Shown here in pieces: positions 8,871-18,676 of a stretch of 64,000 nucleotides of DNA; positions within the stretch are counted from its first letter, which is position 1, and each line of letters starts with the position of its first letter. Where the stretch lies: the NCBI RefSeq assembly GCF_019249795.2, contig NZ_CP156891.1:782001-846000 (forward strand). The letters run 5' to 3'. Origin of the DNA: Segatella copri (GTDB lineage Bacteria > Bacteroidota > Bacteroidia > Bacteroidales > Bacteroidaceae). Position numbers and translations under genes: made by a program. Below the pieces are notes generated by a model that saw only the letters and a program-made list of their open reading frames with translations, searched no databases and was not told where the DNA came from.

Positions 8871-11423
8871 CTACATCTTTTCATCACCATACATTTCCGT
8901 CCACCAGGAAGCATCGTCCTGCAACCACTTGGCAAACCAGGCAAAGATGGTGTTCTGCCATTTCAGTCGCTTCTCGTAGTCGATGATGTGATGATCCTGA
9001 CCATCTACCAATACCATCGCCGTAGGACGGCCAAGGAGTTTCAGCGCTGTATAGAGCTGGATACTCTCGCCCACAGGCACATTATTATCAGCCGTGCCGT
9101 GAACAAACAGCAGCGGAGTATGAATCTTGTCGGCATTATAGAGCGGACTCTGATCTACAAAGAGATGCTTGTTGGTCCAAGGATATTCGTTCGCCATAGA
9201 AACTTCGCTGTAGCTGTAGCCCCAATAGCCCTCACCCCAATAGCTGGTGTGGTCGCTGATGCCTGCATGAGAGATGGCAGCAGCAAAGAGGTCGGTCTTG
9301 GTCTGAAGATACTGAGTCATGAATCCGCCGTAGCTGGCGCCGATGCAGCCTATCTTCTTACGGTTTACGAAAGCATGCTCATCACAGAAAGCCTGGGTGC
9401 TGGAGATGATGTCTTCAGCCACTCCCTCGCCTGCCGTATCTACATGGCGGGCTGAGAATTTCTGACCGAATCCGGTAGCTCCACTAGGATTCACAACCAG
9501 TACTACATAGCCCATTGCCGCATAAACATGATGAGGATAACGGCTCTGGAACATGCGGCTCGTAGGACTGCAACCGCCATAATAGTTCACTATCATCGGA
9601 TACTTCTTAGCAGCATCAAAATGAGGTGGCAGATAGTAACGGCAGCAAAGGGTGTCGCCTCTTGAATTGACAAAATTCCAAGCCTTGCATTCGCCCAGTT
9701 CAACATCCTTCAACTCGCGCGCACTCAAATCGTCAACCAATTGCGATTTCAGCGCCTTCGTATTCATCTTATAGAGTCGGTCAGCATTGGATGCACTCTG
9801 ACCGGAGAAAGCCATTTCTGCTGCAGAAGATGCAAGCGAGAAACTCTTGATGTACTCTTCAGGAGTCTTGAGAAGCGTAAACTTACCCGATTTCGGATTG
9901 AGCTGGAAGAGATGCACGCAATCCTTATCTTCTGCCGTGAAGTAGATGTTGCCATCTGCCTTACTCCAATCCACACTCTGCACATTCGGATTGAAATCCT
10001 TGGTCAGCGGACGAACCTTCTTATCCGACAAGGTCATCAGATAGAGCTGGGTGTCGATCATGCTAGGTGTCTGTCCTTCTTCCACATTCTTTCCTATGCC
10101 GTTGAAAGCTTCCGGCGAAGCGCTCACGAGAATGCTCTTGCCATCCGGCGAGAACTGGGCGCTGTTCAGAAATTCGCCCTTTTCTATCAGGGTTTCTACC
10201 TTTGGCGTTGTGGCTGAAGATGCATTCATACTGCCCAAATCCAGGCGGTAGAATGATGTCAGGGTTGTAGGACGCTTAGTGAGTCGCTCCTCTTCCTTTC
10301 CTATCAGCAGATAACGCGAATCGGCAGAAATATCCATCAGATAGATGTTGTGGTAACCGAAGGTAAGCGGCTGGAGAATGCCCGATGCAAGATCATATTT
10401 GGCGAGATTGCTACGCTCGCGCCAACCAGGCTGTCTGTCTTCCGGTTCTTTTACATCATAAACTTGCGGATCCTTTTTTCTGCCTTCAGTAGTGAGCGTA
10501 TAGATGAGCGTTTTTTCATCGGGTGTAAACTGGAACCAGCCTTCAGGAAGATGGCTTGCCAGCACTTCGCGCTCCATCGTCAGCGGATTGATGGTGATGA
10601 GCTGCAATGTGCCATCCTGCTTTTCTTCTCCGGCAATACTGCTGTCGCTCGCCTTCTGGGTGAAATACAGTTTATTGCTTGCAGGCATCCATTTTACGCT
10701 TTCCTCAAATGTAGCCATCACTCTGTTAGTCTGATAGTTGCGCAATTCATTAATGCTATGGTTATTACCTTTTCTATCTACCCAGGTTTTCCGAACTACA
10801 ATAAACTTTCCGTTTGGTGAGATAGAAACACTCGGATAGTTGGGCGCACAAATCACATCATAGATGTTATAGGTACGCTTTACCGTCGCATCGCCTACAG
10901 AAAGCGGAGCACCGTTGGCTGCGGTTACGGTCAACTTGATAGATTTCTTATCAGCAGATGCATTCTTCCGGGTAAGATATTTGATGACAACTGTATGCTG
11001 CGAAGGAGTCAGGATGGTTTCAGCCTTATCGCCGTTCACCGCTACCTGTTCGCCGTCTACGAACAGGCGGTATTGCTCCAATCCTTCTACCGCAATGGTT
11101 GCTTTAGTGCGCTGGGTGTTAGATACGCAGAAAGAAGCCAGATGGAGCGCATCCTGCTGCTTGTCGGCAAGGAGTTGGGCTGCACTCACCTCCTTGCCCT
11201 TATTTAATAAGGTGAAAGACAGTGGCGAATCGAGCAGCTGCTTAAGGTCGAACGCTTCGCCCTTGATGTTCACACTGTCAGCCATCCAAGGCTGTGCTAC
11301 GGCATAGGGGCCTGCATATTTCAGCGTTTTCACCTCTATAGTTTCGGCACTGGCAGAGATTGAAGCCATCAGGGCAGCTGCCAGCAGTCCGCTTTTTGTT
11401 GTTTTCAGAATCAGTTTATTCAT
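8871..11423 (-). CDS. Secreted S9 family prolyl oligopeptidase-like peptidase
   Basis: 850 residues with a signal peptide (cleavage near residue 27, ASA). The N-terminal half is a beta-propeller with WD40-like SPDG blocks. The C-terminal alpha/beta hydrolase carries GASYGGF (Ser 697), HGTADNN (Asp 779) and DGQDHH (His 811/812), a complete triad. A likely periplasmic exopeptidase related to DPP or acylaminoacyl peptidases; exact specificity cannot be read. It is larger than the DPP5-like paralogue at 42956-45043 because of an extended N-terminal domain. The -7 region is weak (TAATTTCG). Confidence 0.85.
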   Translation of the reverse strand: MNKLILKTTKSGLLAAALMASISASAETIEVKTLKYAGPYAVAQPWMADSVNIKGEAFDLKQLLDSPLSFTLLNKGKEVSAAQLLADKQQDALHLASFCVSNTQRTKATIAVEGLEQYRLFVDGEQVAVNGDKAETILTPSQHTVVIKYLTRKNASADKKSIKLTVTAANGAPLSVGDATVKRTYNIYDVICAPNYPSVSISPNGKFIVVRKTWVDRKGNNHSINELRNYQTNRVMATFEESVKWMPASNKLYFTQKASDSSIAGEEKQDGTLQLITINPLTMEREVLASHLPEGWFQFTPDEKTLIYTLTTEGRKKDPQVYDVKEPEDRQPGWRERSNLAKYDLASGILQPLTFGYHNIYLMDISADSRYLLIGKEEERLTKRPTTLTSFYRLDLGSMNASSATTPKVETLIEKGEFLNSAQFSPDGKSILVSASPEAFNGIGKNVEEGQTPSMIDTQLYLMTLSDKKVRPLTKDFNPNVQSVDWSKADGNIYFTAEDKDCVHLFQLNPKSGKFTLLKTPEEYIKSFSLASSAAEMAFSGQSASNADRLYKMNTKALKSQLVDDLSARELKDVELGECKAWNFVNSRGDTLCCRYYLPPHFDAAKKYPMIVNYYGGCSPTSRMFQSRYPHHVYAAMGYVVLVVNPSGATGFGQKFSARHVDTAGEGVAEDIISSTQAFCDEHAFVNRKKIGCIGASYGGFMTQYLQTKTDLFAAAISHAGISDHTSYWGEGYWGYSYSEVSMANEYPWTNKHLFVDQSPLYNADKIHTPLLFVHGTADNNVPVGESIQLYTALKLLGRPTAMVLVDGQDHHIIDYEKRLKWQNTIFAWFAKWLQDDASWWTEMYGDEKM

Positions 11424-11592
11424 AAATGTCCTTATTTTTGATTTTGGTGCGAAATTACAAATAAAATTCGAGATAAACGAATGTTTCTGTTACAATTTGC
11501 TTTTTTTGCTGCATTTTTGCCATACAAATGTTATCTCTACGTTAACCGGATGAGCCAGTAGGTTATTGTTGGGTTAAACCCCTCTCCCATTC

Positions 11593-11623
11593 ATTGCTGT
11601 TTCAAGAAAACACCTTATCTTTG
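11593..11623 (+). promoter_or_regulatory. Promoter of the TonB-type outer-membrane protein gene
   Basis: ATTG (11593-11596), a 19-bp spacer and TATCTTTG (11616-11623). It places the transcript start near 11630 and so excludes the in-frame start at 11594. Confidence 0.6.
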
Positions 11624-11683
11624 CATCGCCAATCTACAAAAGAAAGGCGCATGAACTTAAAAAGAATAAGAAAAGGGAAGAAT

Positions 11684-13924
11684 ATGAAACAGAAATCATT
11701 GATATTGATGAGCACCCTGCTCGTCTGCTCACTCGAAAGTTTCGCACAGAGTGATGTCGAGAAAAACGACTCGATATGGAAGGACTTCGACCTGGCAAGC
11801 GTTACCGTGGTTGCCTCGAAACCTCTGGTAAAAATGGAGACCGACAAGATGACCTACAACGTGCAGCAGGATGCTGACGCCAAGGCCTCTACCGTTCTCG
11901 ACATGCTGCGCAAGGTGCCGATGGTTACGGTAGATGGACAGGACAATATCACCGTGAACGGTTCATCTAGTTTCAAAGTGTATGTGGATGGAAAGCCGAA
12001 TCCGATGTTCTCTGCCAACCCTTCGCAGATTTTCAAGGCAATGCCGGCAACTATGGTAAAAAACATAGAAGTAATCACCAATCCGGGAGCCAAATATGAT
12101 GCTGAAGGTACGGGCGGCGTGCTCAACATCGTACTCAACAAGCAAGCAGTGAATGGAGCCGGAGGCAACGACTTCAGCAATGGCTATAATGGCAACATCA
12201 GTGCAGCTGCCGGCAACCAGACACAGCGCATCTCCGCCTTCATCAGCGGCCAGCAGGGCAAGCTCACCTATAGTGCCAACGGAATGTACAATCATCAGCG
12301 CATGGATGGAACCACCATCTCCTTCGACCGATTCCAGAAGGATGGCAGCACGATGAACTATTACCAGAATTCGGATATGAAGCAGCCTTTCTCTATGGGC
12401 AACATCAGTTTGAGCTACGAACTCGACTCGCTGAGCAGCATCAGCGCTACGACAGGACTGACCACCTTCAACCAGAAAATTACAGGCCATCCACTCACAA
12501 AGATGACAGGCGGAATCTATGGCAAAGGATTCGAATATGGCAATGAGATGAAACAGAATCTGGGCAATACCTCCTTCAACGGAAGCATCGATTATCAGCG
12601 ATTTTTCAACAAGGAGCGCACGAACTACCTCATTCTCAGCTATCTCTTCAGCACCAACCCATCTCACACTGACAACTATACGTTCTACGACGACATCAGC
12701 CATGTAACGGCTCTCCAGCTCAACGACCTACTCTCGAAGAGCAAGATGCGCGGCACAGAACATACTTTCCAGGCAGATTTTACCCATTCGCTCAGCGCCA
12801 CCCAGCGCCTGAATTTCGGAGCCAAATACATAGCCCGCATCAACAGAAGCAATTCACGCTACTACGATGTGGCGGCAGATAAAACAGAGACGCTGAACCC
12901 TGCCAACAGTATGGAGTATAAGAACACCCAGAACATTCTTGCCGCCTATGCTGAATGGAAGGGAAACTTCGGAAAGATAGGAACCATGCTGGGAACCCGA
13001 TACGAACAGACCTGGGAGAAAGTGAAGTTTGAACAGGGTAAGGGTGATGATTTTGATAAAGATTACGGCAATCTCGTACCGAGCGCCAGCATCTCTTACG
13101 CCATCGCTCCAGGCATGAATCTCGGTGTGAACTACAGCATGCGCATCACCCGTCCGGGAATTACCTACCTCAACCCTTATGTTGACCGCAGTAATCCTAC
13201 CGCCATTAGCTATGGTAATACAGACCTCGACGTGGTGAAGTCGCATCAGGTGAACATGGTATTTAATTATTACAATCCACGATTCATTCTGAGTACAACT
13301 CTGGGCTACGGATTCTGCAACAACCAGATAGAGCAGTATTCGTTCATCGATGCAGACAACCTGCTCAACACCACCTACGGCAATGTTTCGAAAACCCGCA
13401 ACGCCAGTCTGAATGTCTTTGCCAACTGGCTGGTGTTCAAGAAGACGAGATTGATGCTGAACGAGAGTCTGAGCTACAATGATTTGCGAAGTGAAGTATT
13501 GGGATGGAAGAATCATGGCTGGAACAGCAGTACGATGATCAATCTGCAACAGACACTTCCTTGGGAGTTGCAATGGACAATAGGAAGTATCATTCAGAGC
13601 AAACAGCACAACCTGCAAGGCTATCAGAGCGGAATGTCATTCTTCTACTCCACCCTCTCCAAATCCATCGTCAAGGATAAGCTGGACTTGAGTCTGATGT
13701 TCCTCACACCAACCGATGACAAGCTCAACATCAAGCAGAAAACTGTGGGTTCAGACTATGTACAGAATATGACGGTAAAGGTGCCTCTGCGCCAGATCAG
13801 CCTCACACTCACCTGGAAATTCGGCAACACCAAGAAGCAATTCCAAAAGGTGAAATCCAACATCAAAAATGATTTCCAGGAAGAAAAGCAGGGCATTCAG
13901 ACAGGTGGAATGAACAGCCAGTAG
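11684..13924 (+). CDS. TonB-linked outer-membrane beta-barrel protein
   Basis: 746 residues from the ATG at 11684, which begins a clean signal peptide (MKQKSLILMSTLLVCSLESFAQ); an alternative ATG at 11651 adds 11 basic residues. A plug-like domain follows (VRKVPMV-type region LRKVPMVTVDGQ, then GTGGVLNIV), and the rest is alternating hydrophobic beta-strands ending in LTLTWKFGN, as in the Outer membrane protein beta-barrel family (PF14905 type). No SusD partner is adjacent. Ligand unknown. Confidence 0.8.
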   Translation: MKQKSLILMSTLLVCSLESFAQSDVEKNDSIWKDFDLASVTVVASKPLVKMETDKMTYNVQQDADAKASTVLDMLRKVPMVTVDGQDNITVNGSSSFKVYVDGKPNPMFSANPSQIFKAMPATMVKNIEVITNPGAKYDAEGTGGVLNIVLNKQAVNGAGGNDFSNGYNGNISAAAGNQTQRISAFISGQQGKLTYSANGMYNHQRMDGTTISFDRFQKDGSTMNYYQNSDMKQPFSMGNISLSYELDSLSSISATTGLTTFNQKITGHPLTKMTGGIYGKGFEYGNEMKQNLGNTSFNGSIDYQRFFNKERTNYLILSYLFSTNPSHTDNYTFYDDISHVTALQLNDLLSKSKMRGTEHTFQADFTHSLSATQRLNFGAKYIARINRSNSRYYDVAADKTETLNPANSMEYKNTQNILAAYAEWKGNFGKIGTMLGTRYEQTWEKVKFEQGKGDDFDKDYGNLVPSASISYAIAPGMNLGVNYSMRITRPGITYLNPYVDRSNPTAISYGNTDLDVVKSHQVNMVFNYYNPRFILSTTLGYGFCNNQIEQYSFIDADNLLNTTYGNVSKTRNASLNVFANWLVFKKTRLMLNESLSYNDLRSEVLGWKNHGWNSSTMINLQQTLPWELQWTIGSIIQSKQHNLQGYQSGMSFFYSTLSKSIVKDKLDLSLMFLTPTDDKLNIKQKTVGSDYVQNMTVKVPLRQISLTLTWKFGNTKKQFQKVKSNIKNDFQEEKQGIQTGGMNSQ

Positions 13925-13936
13925 GAAGACAAATAA

Positions 13937-14176
13937 CAGGACATAATCAATAGGAATCCACAGGCTTCCTTCCTCGTATGGCTCAACTGCCGAGACCTGC
14001 ATCTTTCACACGATGCGCTTCTCGACCTATTCATCGACAAGGCTCATCTGGCATTGAATGATGGGGAGATGTTCGGACCTGGCGGAGAAGGATTCATGCG
14101 ATTGAATGTGGCTGCACCAAGAAGTGTTATCAAACAGGCTTTACAGCAGTTGGAAAAGGCTGTGAGCCAACTCTAG
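13937..14176 (+). pseudogene. C-terminal relic of a PatB/MalY-type PLP aminotransferase
   Basis: About 75 in-frame codons end at TAG 14174-14176 and read ASFLVWLNCRDL, then DKAHLALNDGEMFG, then FMRLNVAAPRS. These are the C-terminal hallmarks of the PatB/MalY cystathionine beta-lyase family, including the arginine that binds the substrate carboxylate. There is no start codon and none of the N-terminal domain or the lysine for PLP. It begins just after the stop of the TonB-type gene, so an upstream deletion probably joined the two. It is followed by an intrinsic terminator that was presumably its own. Confidence 0.75.
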
Positions 14177-14191
14177 ATTTTTAAGAAAAAC

Positions 14192-14228
14192 AATAGCCGT
14201 AACTACTGCAAATATAGTTACGGCTATT
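14192..14228. terminator. Bidirectional terminator
   Basis: Perfect 14-bp stem (14192-14205 with 14215-14228) between the aminotransferase relic and the convergent helicase gene, with A/T-rich flanks on both sides. Confidence 0.8.
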
Positions 14229-14253
14229 ATTATAATATGGTGGAAGAAAACCT

Positions 14254-16440
14254 TTATTCCCCCTCCATCAAATCATGAACCAGTTTGATTTCGTAATAAT
14301 CAATACCAGCTCCCAAAGCTTCCTTTATTTCACTAAAAAGCTCCAATTCAGGATGAGCCTTCATGAAATCACGGATTTTCTTTTCATGGGCACTTGAAAT
14401 CAGCGCCCGCAGTCCAATCTTTCCTTCTTTCACATAAGGAGTAAGATGACCAATAATGGTACCTTTGGTATAACCCCGCTTAGCAGCAATCTGATCTACC
14501 GTCATTCCCTGCATATAGAAATCATAACTTACCTCCTTCGAAGCGACTTTCGGCACCTTCGGTTCATTCGGTTTCTTCTGTCTCCTTGACTTTCTACCCG
14601 AACCGCTATCTGATGAGGCATCTGCATCCAACAGCAAGAACTGGGCCTTCTTTTTCAGATAATCTGTTACCGTGAATTCTGCACTACATTCATACTTCAA
14701 AAGCCGTTCTTTTAATTTTACATCCTCTGAGAAAACAGAGAAGCGGTCTTCAAACTGTTTCCTAGCCACCTTGTTGTCTGTATCAAGATTCGACTTTCTG
14801 ATTAAATCACTCAGAATGCCGATTTTGTCAAGAAAATACATAGCTCCCTTATGAATACGGTCTTGCAGCTCAGCCTGTCTTACATCAGGATTTCGGGCAA
14901 GCATACCCGTATACTGCACACGGAATTTATCCGATACGGCTATCAGACTCTTCAGCACCACCTGCAACTTCTGATACTCGCTTACCACGCGCGGATATTT
15001 ACCATTAAAAAACTCTACCAGGCAGCGCATCAGATGCTCATAGCTGGCTCTGATGGAATAAAAATCGAAGAGTTCGCTGATGCAATAAATGATGTATTGC
15101 AGCTCCAGGCTGCTGATTTGCTCCTGACTAGGCGCAGCAAGCTGGCTGGTGAACGCATCCACCGTCTGACTGCTGATAATGGCTCCGCGAGAAAGCGGTT
15201 GACTGAGCACCATGCCCTCCAAAGTCTTGCAGCGGCTCAGTGCCACATAGGTCTGACCATGGGTAAAAGAATGAGAAGCATCGATGATGGCATGTTCGAA
15301 AGTAAGTCCCTGACTCTTGTGGATAGTTATCGCCCACGCCAGACGCAGAGGATACTGCATGAATTTTCCTTCCACCGTCTCCTCTATCTCCTTGGTTTTC
15401 TCGTTCAGCGTATATTTCGCATTGGTCCACTCCATTTTCTCCAGGTCAAATTCCTCGCCCGAATCCTTACTGCGAACGGTAATCTTGCTGCCGTCTTCAT
15501 CGGTCCTAACCCCTATCACCTCGCCTATCATACCATTATAAAAACGGTGCTGCGGGTCGTTCTTGATGAACATCACCTGGGCTCCCGGCTTCAATGTGAG
15601 CTTGAAATCGGCAGGATAAGATGTTTCTGGGAAATCGCCCTCTATTTCTGCTGTAAAAGAAAATGACTGCGCAGGCAAGGCAGCGAGCTGCTGTTCGTTG
15701 ATATACTGGGCAGGTGCATTATGGGTGGTAAGCCTGATATAATTGCCCTCCTTAGGTGGTACAAAATTTGGAATATAGCGCTGGTTCAGAGCCTGCAGCG
15801 TAGCTTCAGAAGCCTTATTCTCCCTAATCTGGTTGAGCAGCGAGATAAACTGTTCATCCTGCTGCCTGTACACCTTCTTAAGTTCGATGGTGAGATAACC
15901 CACCTGCTTCAGAGCATTGCTGCTGAAGAAGAAAGGAGTATCATAATGCTGCCCCAGCAGATGCTCTTCCTGTGGCGTAACCACGGGTGCCAGCTGCTGC
16001 AAATCGCCTATCATCAGGAGTTGCACACCACCAAAAGGCAAATCGTGGCGCTTGCGATACTGGCGAAGCACAGAATCTACAGCATCGAGCAGATCGCTGC
16101 GCACCATACTGATTTCGTCGATAACGAGCAGGTCGATACTGCGGATGATATTGCGCTTGAGCTTGCTGAACTGATAGCGTTTCTGTTCGCCGCTGCCAAA
16201 GGTCGTGCCCGGCACGTATGGCGAGAAGGGAAGCTGGAAGAACGAATGGATGGTCATTCCTCCGGCGTTGATGGCTGCAATGCCCGTAGGAGCAAGCACA
16301 ATCATTCGTTTTGGCGACAGTTCTTTCAATCGCTTGAGGAAGGTCGTCTTACCTGTGCCCGCCTTTCCGGTAAGGAAGAGGTTGGCATTTGTCTTTTCTA
16401 TGATATTCCATGCCAGGATGGATTCTTCGTTCATTTCCAT
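14254..16440 (-). CDS. PIF1-like superfamily 1 helicase with C-terminal HTH domain
   Basis: 728 residues. Walker A GKAGTGKT (residues 24-31), APTGIAA (motif Ia), VIDEISM (Walker B) and GDLQQL (motif III) mark a PIF1/RecD-like DNA helicase. AITIHKSQGLTF and YVALSRCKTLEG are motifs V and VI. The C-terminal ~90 residues (YDFYMQGMTVDQIAAKRG onward) look like the HTH_40 helix-turn-helix domain often fused to such helicases. Likely role is DNA unwinding in replication or repair. It follows the nitroreductase gene by 35 bp and probably shares its promoter. Confidence 0.87.
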   Translation of the reverse strand: MEMNEESILAWNIIEKTNANLFLTGKAGTGKTTFLKRLKELSPKRMIVLAPTGIAAINAGGMTIHSFFQLPFSPYVPGTTFGSGEQKRYQFSKLKRNIIRSIDLLVIDEISMVRSDLLDAVDSVLRQYRKRHDLPFGGVQLLMIGDLQQLAPVVTPQEEHLLGQHYDTPFFFSSNALKQVGYLTIELKKVYRQQDEQFISLLNQIRENKASEATLQALNQRYIPNFVPPKEGNYIRLTTHNAPAQYINEQQLAALPAQSFSFTAEIEGDFPETSYPADFKLTLKPGAQVMFIKNDPQHRFYNGMIGEVIGVRTDEDGSKITVRSKDSGEEFDLEKMEWTNAKYTLNEKTKEIEETVEGKFMQYPLRLAWAITIHKSQGLTFEHAIIDASHSFTHGQTYVALSRCKTLEGMVLSQPLSRGAIISSQTVDAFTSQLAAPSQEQISSLELQYIIYCISELFDFYSIRASYEHLMRCLVEFFNGKYPRVVSEYQKLQVVLKSLIAVSDKFRVQYTGMLARNPDVRQAELQDRIHKGAMYFLDKIGILSDLIRKSNLDTDNKVARKQFEDRFSVFSEDVKLKERLLKYECSAEFTVTDYLKKKAQFLLLDADASSDSGSGRKSRRQKKPNEPKVPKVASKEVSYDFYMQGMTVDQIAAKRGYTKGTIIGHLTPYVKEGKIGLRALISSAHEKKIRDFMKAHPELELFSEIKEALGAGIDYYEIKLVHDLMEGE

Positions 16441-16475
16441 ACAGCTTCTTTTTTGTACCAGATTTTATATCAGAA

Positions 16476-16997
16476 CTAGATTTCTTCCGTGATTTCGCTC
16501 ATCTCCTTGCGCTTCTTCTCTGTGCGTGGACAGTCTTCAGCAATATGACCTACAGGAATGATTACCACCGCCTCATAGCCCTCGCGAGCAAAGAACTGCT
16601 GCATCTTCTCCGTATCGTAATTGCAGACCCAGCAGGTACCCAGTCCCTTTTCGGTGGCAGCCAGACAGAGATGCTCTGCCGCTATCGCCACATCAATATC
16701 GCCATGCGGTTTCTCATCATATCTGCGCACCCAGTTCTCATTCACGTTTTTCATACCTATAATATATATAGGAGCCGTCTTGAACCATTCGCGGTCGTAG
16801 CACTCCTGCAGTTTCTTCTTCGCCTCTTCTGAGCGCACGATGAGCCAGCGCCAAGGCTGCCTGTTCACTGCCGATGGTGCCAGGCGCACACACTCCATGA
16901 TATAGTCCAGATCCTCCTGGCTCACCGCCTCCGGAGTAAACTTGCGAGCCGAAAAACGCTCCTGGCTCAATGCCAACATGTTATTCTTATCATTCAT
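16476..16997 (-). CDS. Nitroreductase family protein
   Basis: 173 residues. RFSARKFTPE near the start, APSAVNRQPW (residues about 40-50) and the GLGTCWVCNYD block are the FMN-binding landmarks of the nitroreductase fold. Expected to use FMN and NAD(P)H; the substrate is unknown. It is first in a two-gene unit with the helicase and has a near-consensus promoter. Confidence 0.88.
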   Translation of the reverse strand: MNDKNNMLALSQERFSARKFTPEAVSQEDLDYIMECVRLAPSAVNRQPWRWLIVRSEEAKKKLQECYDREWFKTAPIYIIGMKNVNENWVRRYDEKPHGDIDVAIAAEHLCLAATEKGLGTCWVCNYDTEKMQQFFAREGYEAVVIIPVGHIAEDCPRTEKKRKEMSEITEEI

Positions 16998-17038
16998 ATC
17001 GTTCAGTTTTATAATGTTTCAATACTAGCTTATGACCA

Positions 17039-17069
17039 CAAAGGTAAGAATAAATCACGAAACGACAAA
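17039..17069 (-). promoter_or_regulatory. Promoter of nitroreductase-helicase unit
   Basis: TTTG (17066-17069), 19 bp, TACCTTTG (17039-17046) on the minus strand: an exact consensus pair 41 bp upstream of the nitroreductase start. Confidence 0.82.
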
Positions 17070-17167
17070 AAACTTGAATGAAAAACTATCGTTTTCGGAT
17101 TATTTTTTGTATTTTTGCACATTATACCAGGATTTCTGGTGAGAACAAGAGGTGTTAATGATAAGAT

Positions 17168-18369
17168 ATGATAGGACTGGCAGACTGCAACAACTTCTAC
17201 TGTTCGTGCGAGCGAGTGTTTCGCCCCGACCTGACAGGAAAGCCCGTGGTTGTATTGAGTAACAACGACGGGTGCGTCATCGCACGCTCTGAAGAAGCTA
17301 AGGCATTGGGCTATAAGATGGGCGACCCCTTCTATCAGGTGAAGGAAAAACTGGAGGCTGAAGGAGTGGCTATCTTCTCGAGCAACTATACGCTCTACGG
17401 TTCGCTCTCCAACCGCGTGATGTCGATGCTATCCCATTATTCCCCACGCATCGACCAATACTCTATCGATGAGAGTTTCTTCGAGGCAGACGAATCAATG
17501 GCGAAAGTTTTCTTTCGGGAGCATACGGAAGACCATCCTACTTTGTTCAATAAAATAACAATAGACGAGCTGTCAGAAAAGCCCGATAGCCTGCTCTATC
17601 GCTATGGCTCCAAAATATCGGCAGATGTACTTCGGGCTGTTGGAATCCCGATATCCGTAGGCATTGCAGAAACGAAGACATTGGCGAAAATCGGCTCTAA
17701 ATTCGCCAAGAAATACAAGGGCTTCCAAGGCTGCTGCCTCATCGACACAGATGAACGGAGACACAAGGCGCTGTCTCTCTTCCCCGTAGAAGATGTATGG
17801 GGAATAGGCAGACAGATAGCCCGAAAGCTCGATTATATGGGCATCAGGACCGCCGCTCAGTTTGCCGACAAGAAAGAAAGTTGGGTCCGCAGCCATTTCA
17901 ATATCACCACCCTAAGAACATGGAAAGAACTGAATGGCGAAAGCTGCATCAGCATCGAGGAATTACCGCAGAAGAAGAGCATCTGCACCAGCAGGAGTTT
18001 TGCCAACGAGGGCATTACCGACAAAAATGTGATAGAAGAAGCCGTGGCTAATTTCGCTGTACGTTGTACAGAAAAATTAAGGAGACAAGGTAGCCTCACC
18101 CGACCATCCTCGCCAGCAAGACCTCTTCGACCCCATCGACCGAAGCAAGCAAAAAAGCTGATGGAGGCTATCGACGCCATCAACCGGAAGAATGGTTATG
18201 GCACCATACGCCAGGCCATACAAGGCACAAATTCAAGATGGATGAGAGCGGCACCTTCGGCTGGCTCATCCCATGGAACAAGAACTTCTCCCCTATCCGG
18301 GTAGATGAAACCAACCGCTTCATGATCTGGGGCGTGGTTACCTATGTGATTCACCAGATTGCGGAATGA
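17168..18369 (+). pseudogene. umuC: Scrambled umuC (Y-family polymerase) with umuD tail
   Basis: The first ~300 codons are a good Umu[16 protein letters not shown] with the metal-binding Asp, [10 protein letters not shown], and YSIDESF catalytic pair. After [10 protein letters not shown] about 60-70 codons of the little-finger domain are missing. A short [12 protein letters not shown] segment follows in a shifted frame, then the UmuC C-terminal piece [17 protein letters not shown] to AIQGT. Directly after, in another frame, comes FGWLIPWNK...WGVVTYVIH ending at 18369, which is the C-terminus of a UmuD-type peptidase. The longest frame runs 17168-18304 but its tail is out of frame. A 28-codon frame at 18393-18479 (MNKPEALEVYSF) could be a UmuD N-terminal scrap. 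Inactive as a polymerase on this reading. Confidence 0.8.
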
Positions 18370-18549
18370 TAAAAAAAAGAAAAACTCCCATCATGAACAA
18401 GCCCGAAGCCTTGGAAGTATATTCCTTCAAGCCATCCACCGCCAAAGTAAAAATGCTATCTGCATATTACATTTTGTAACATCATTTGCAAGAATATAAA
18501 ATGAGAACGATTGCAACAAGCTTCAATCCCATATTTCTACCCATCTTCT

Positions 18550-18580
18550 TTTGCCGCCTCATAAAAAAGTTGTACCTTTG
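18550..18580 (+). promoter_or_regulatory. Promoter of the NADH dehydrogenase gene
   Basis: TTTG (18550-18553), 19 bp, TACCTTTG (18573-18580). The resulting 5' leader is about 90 nt. The stretch from 18370 to here holds only degraded umuD-like sequence. Confidence 0.82.
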
Positions 18581-18676
18581 CAATCGAATTTTCTGCGAGT
18601 ACCAGGCATTGCGCCTTATAAAGAATAGAATTTTCAGCAAATATATGTAATTAATATATAAAAAACAGAAGTAGTT

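Noticed and set aside
18393..18479. 28-codon frame MNKPEALEVYSF...
   Set aside because: Resembles a UmuD N-terminus only vaguely, so it is mentioned with the pseudogene and not listed as a gene.
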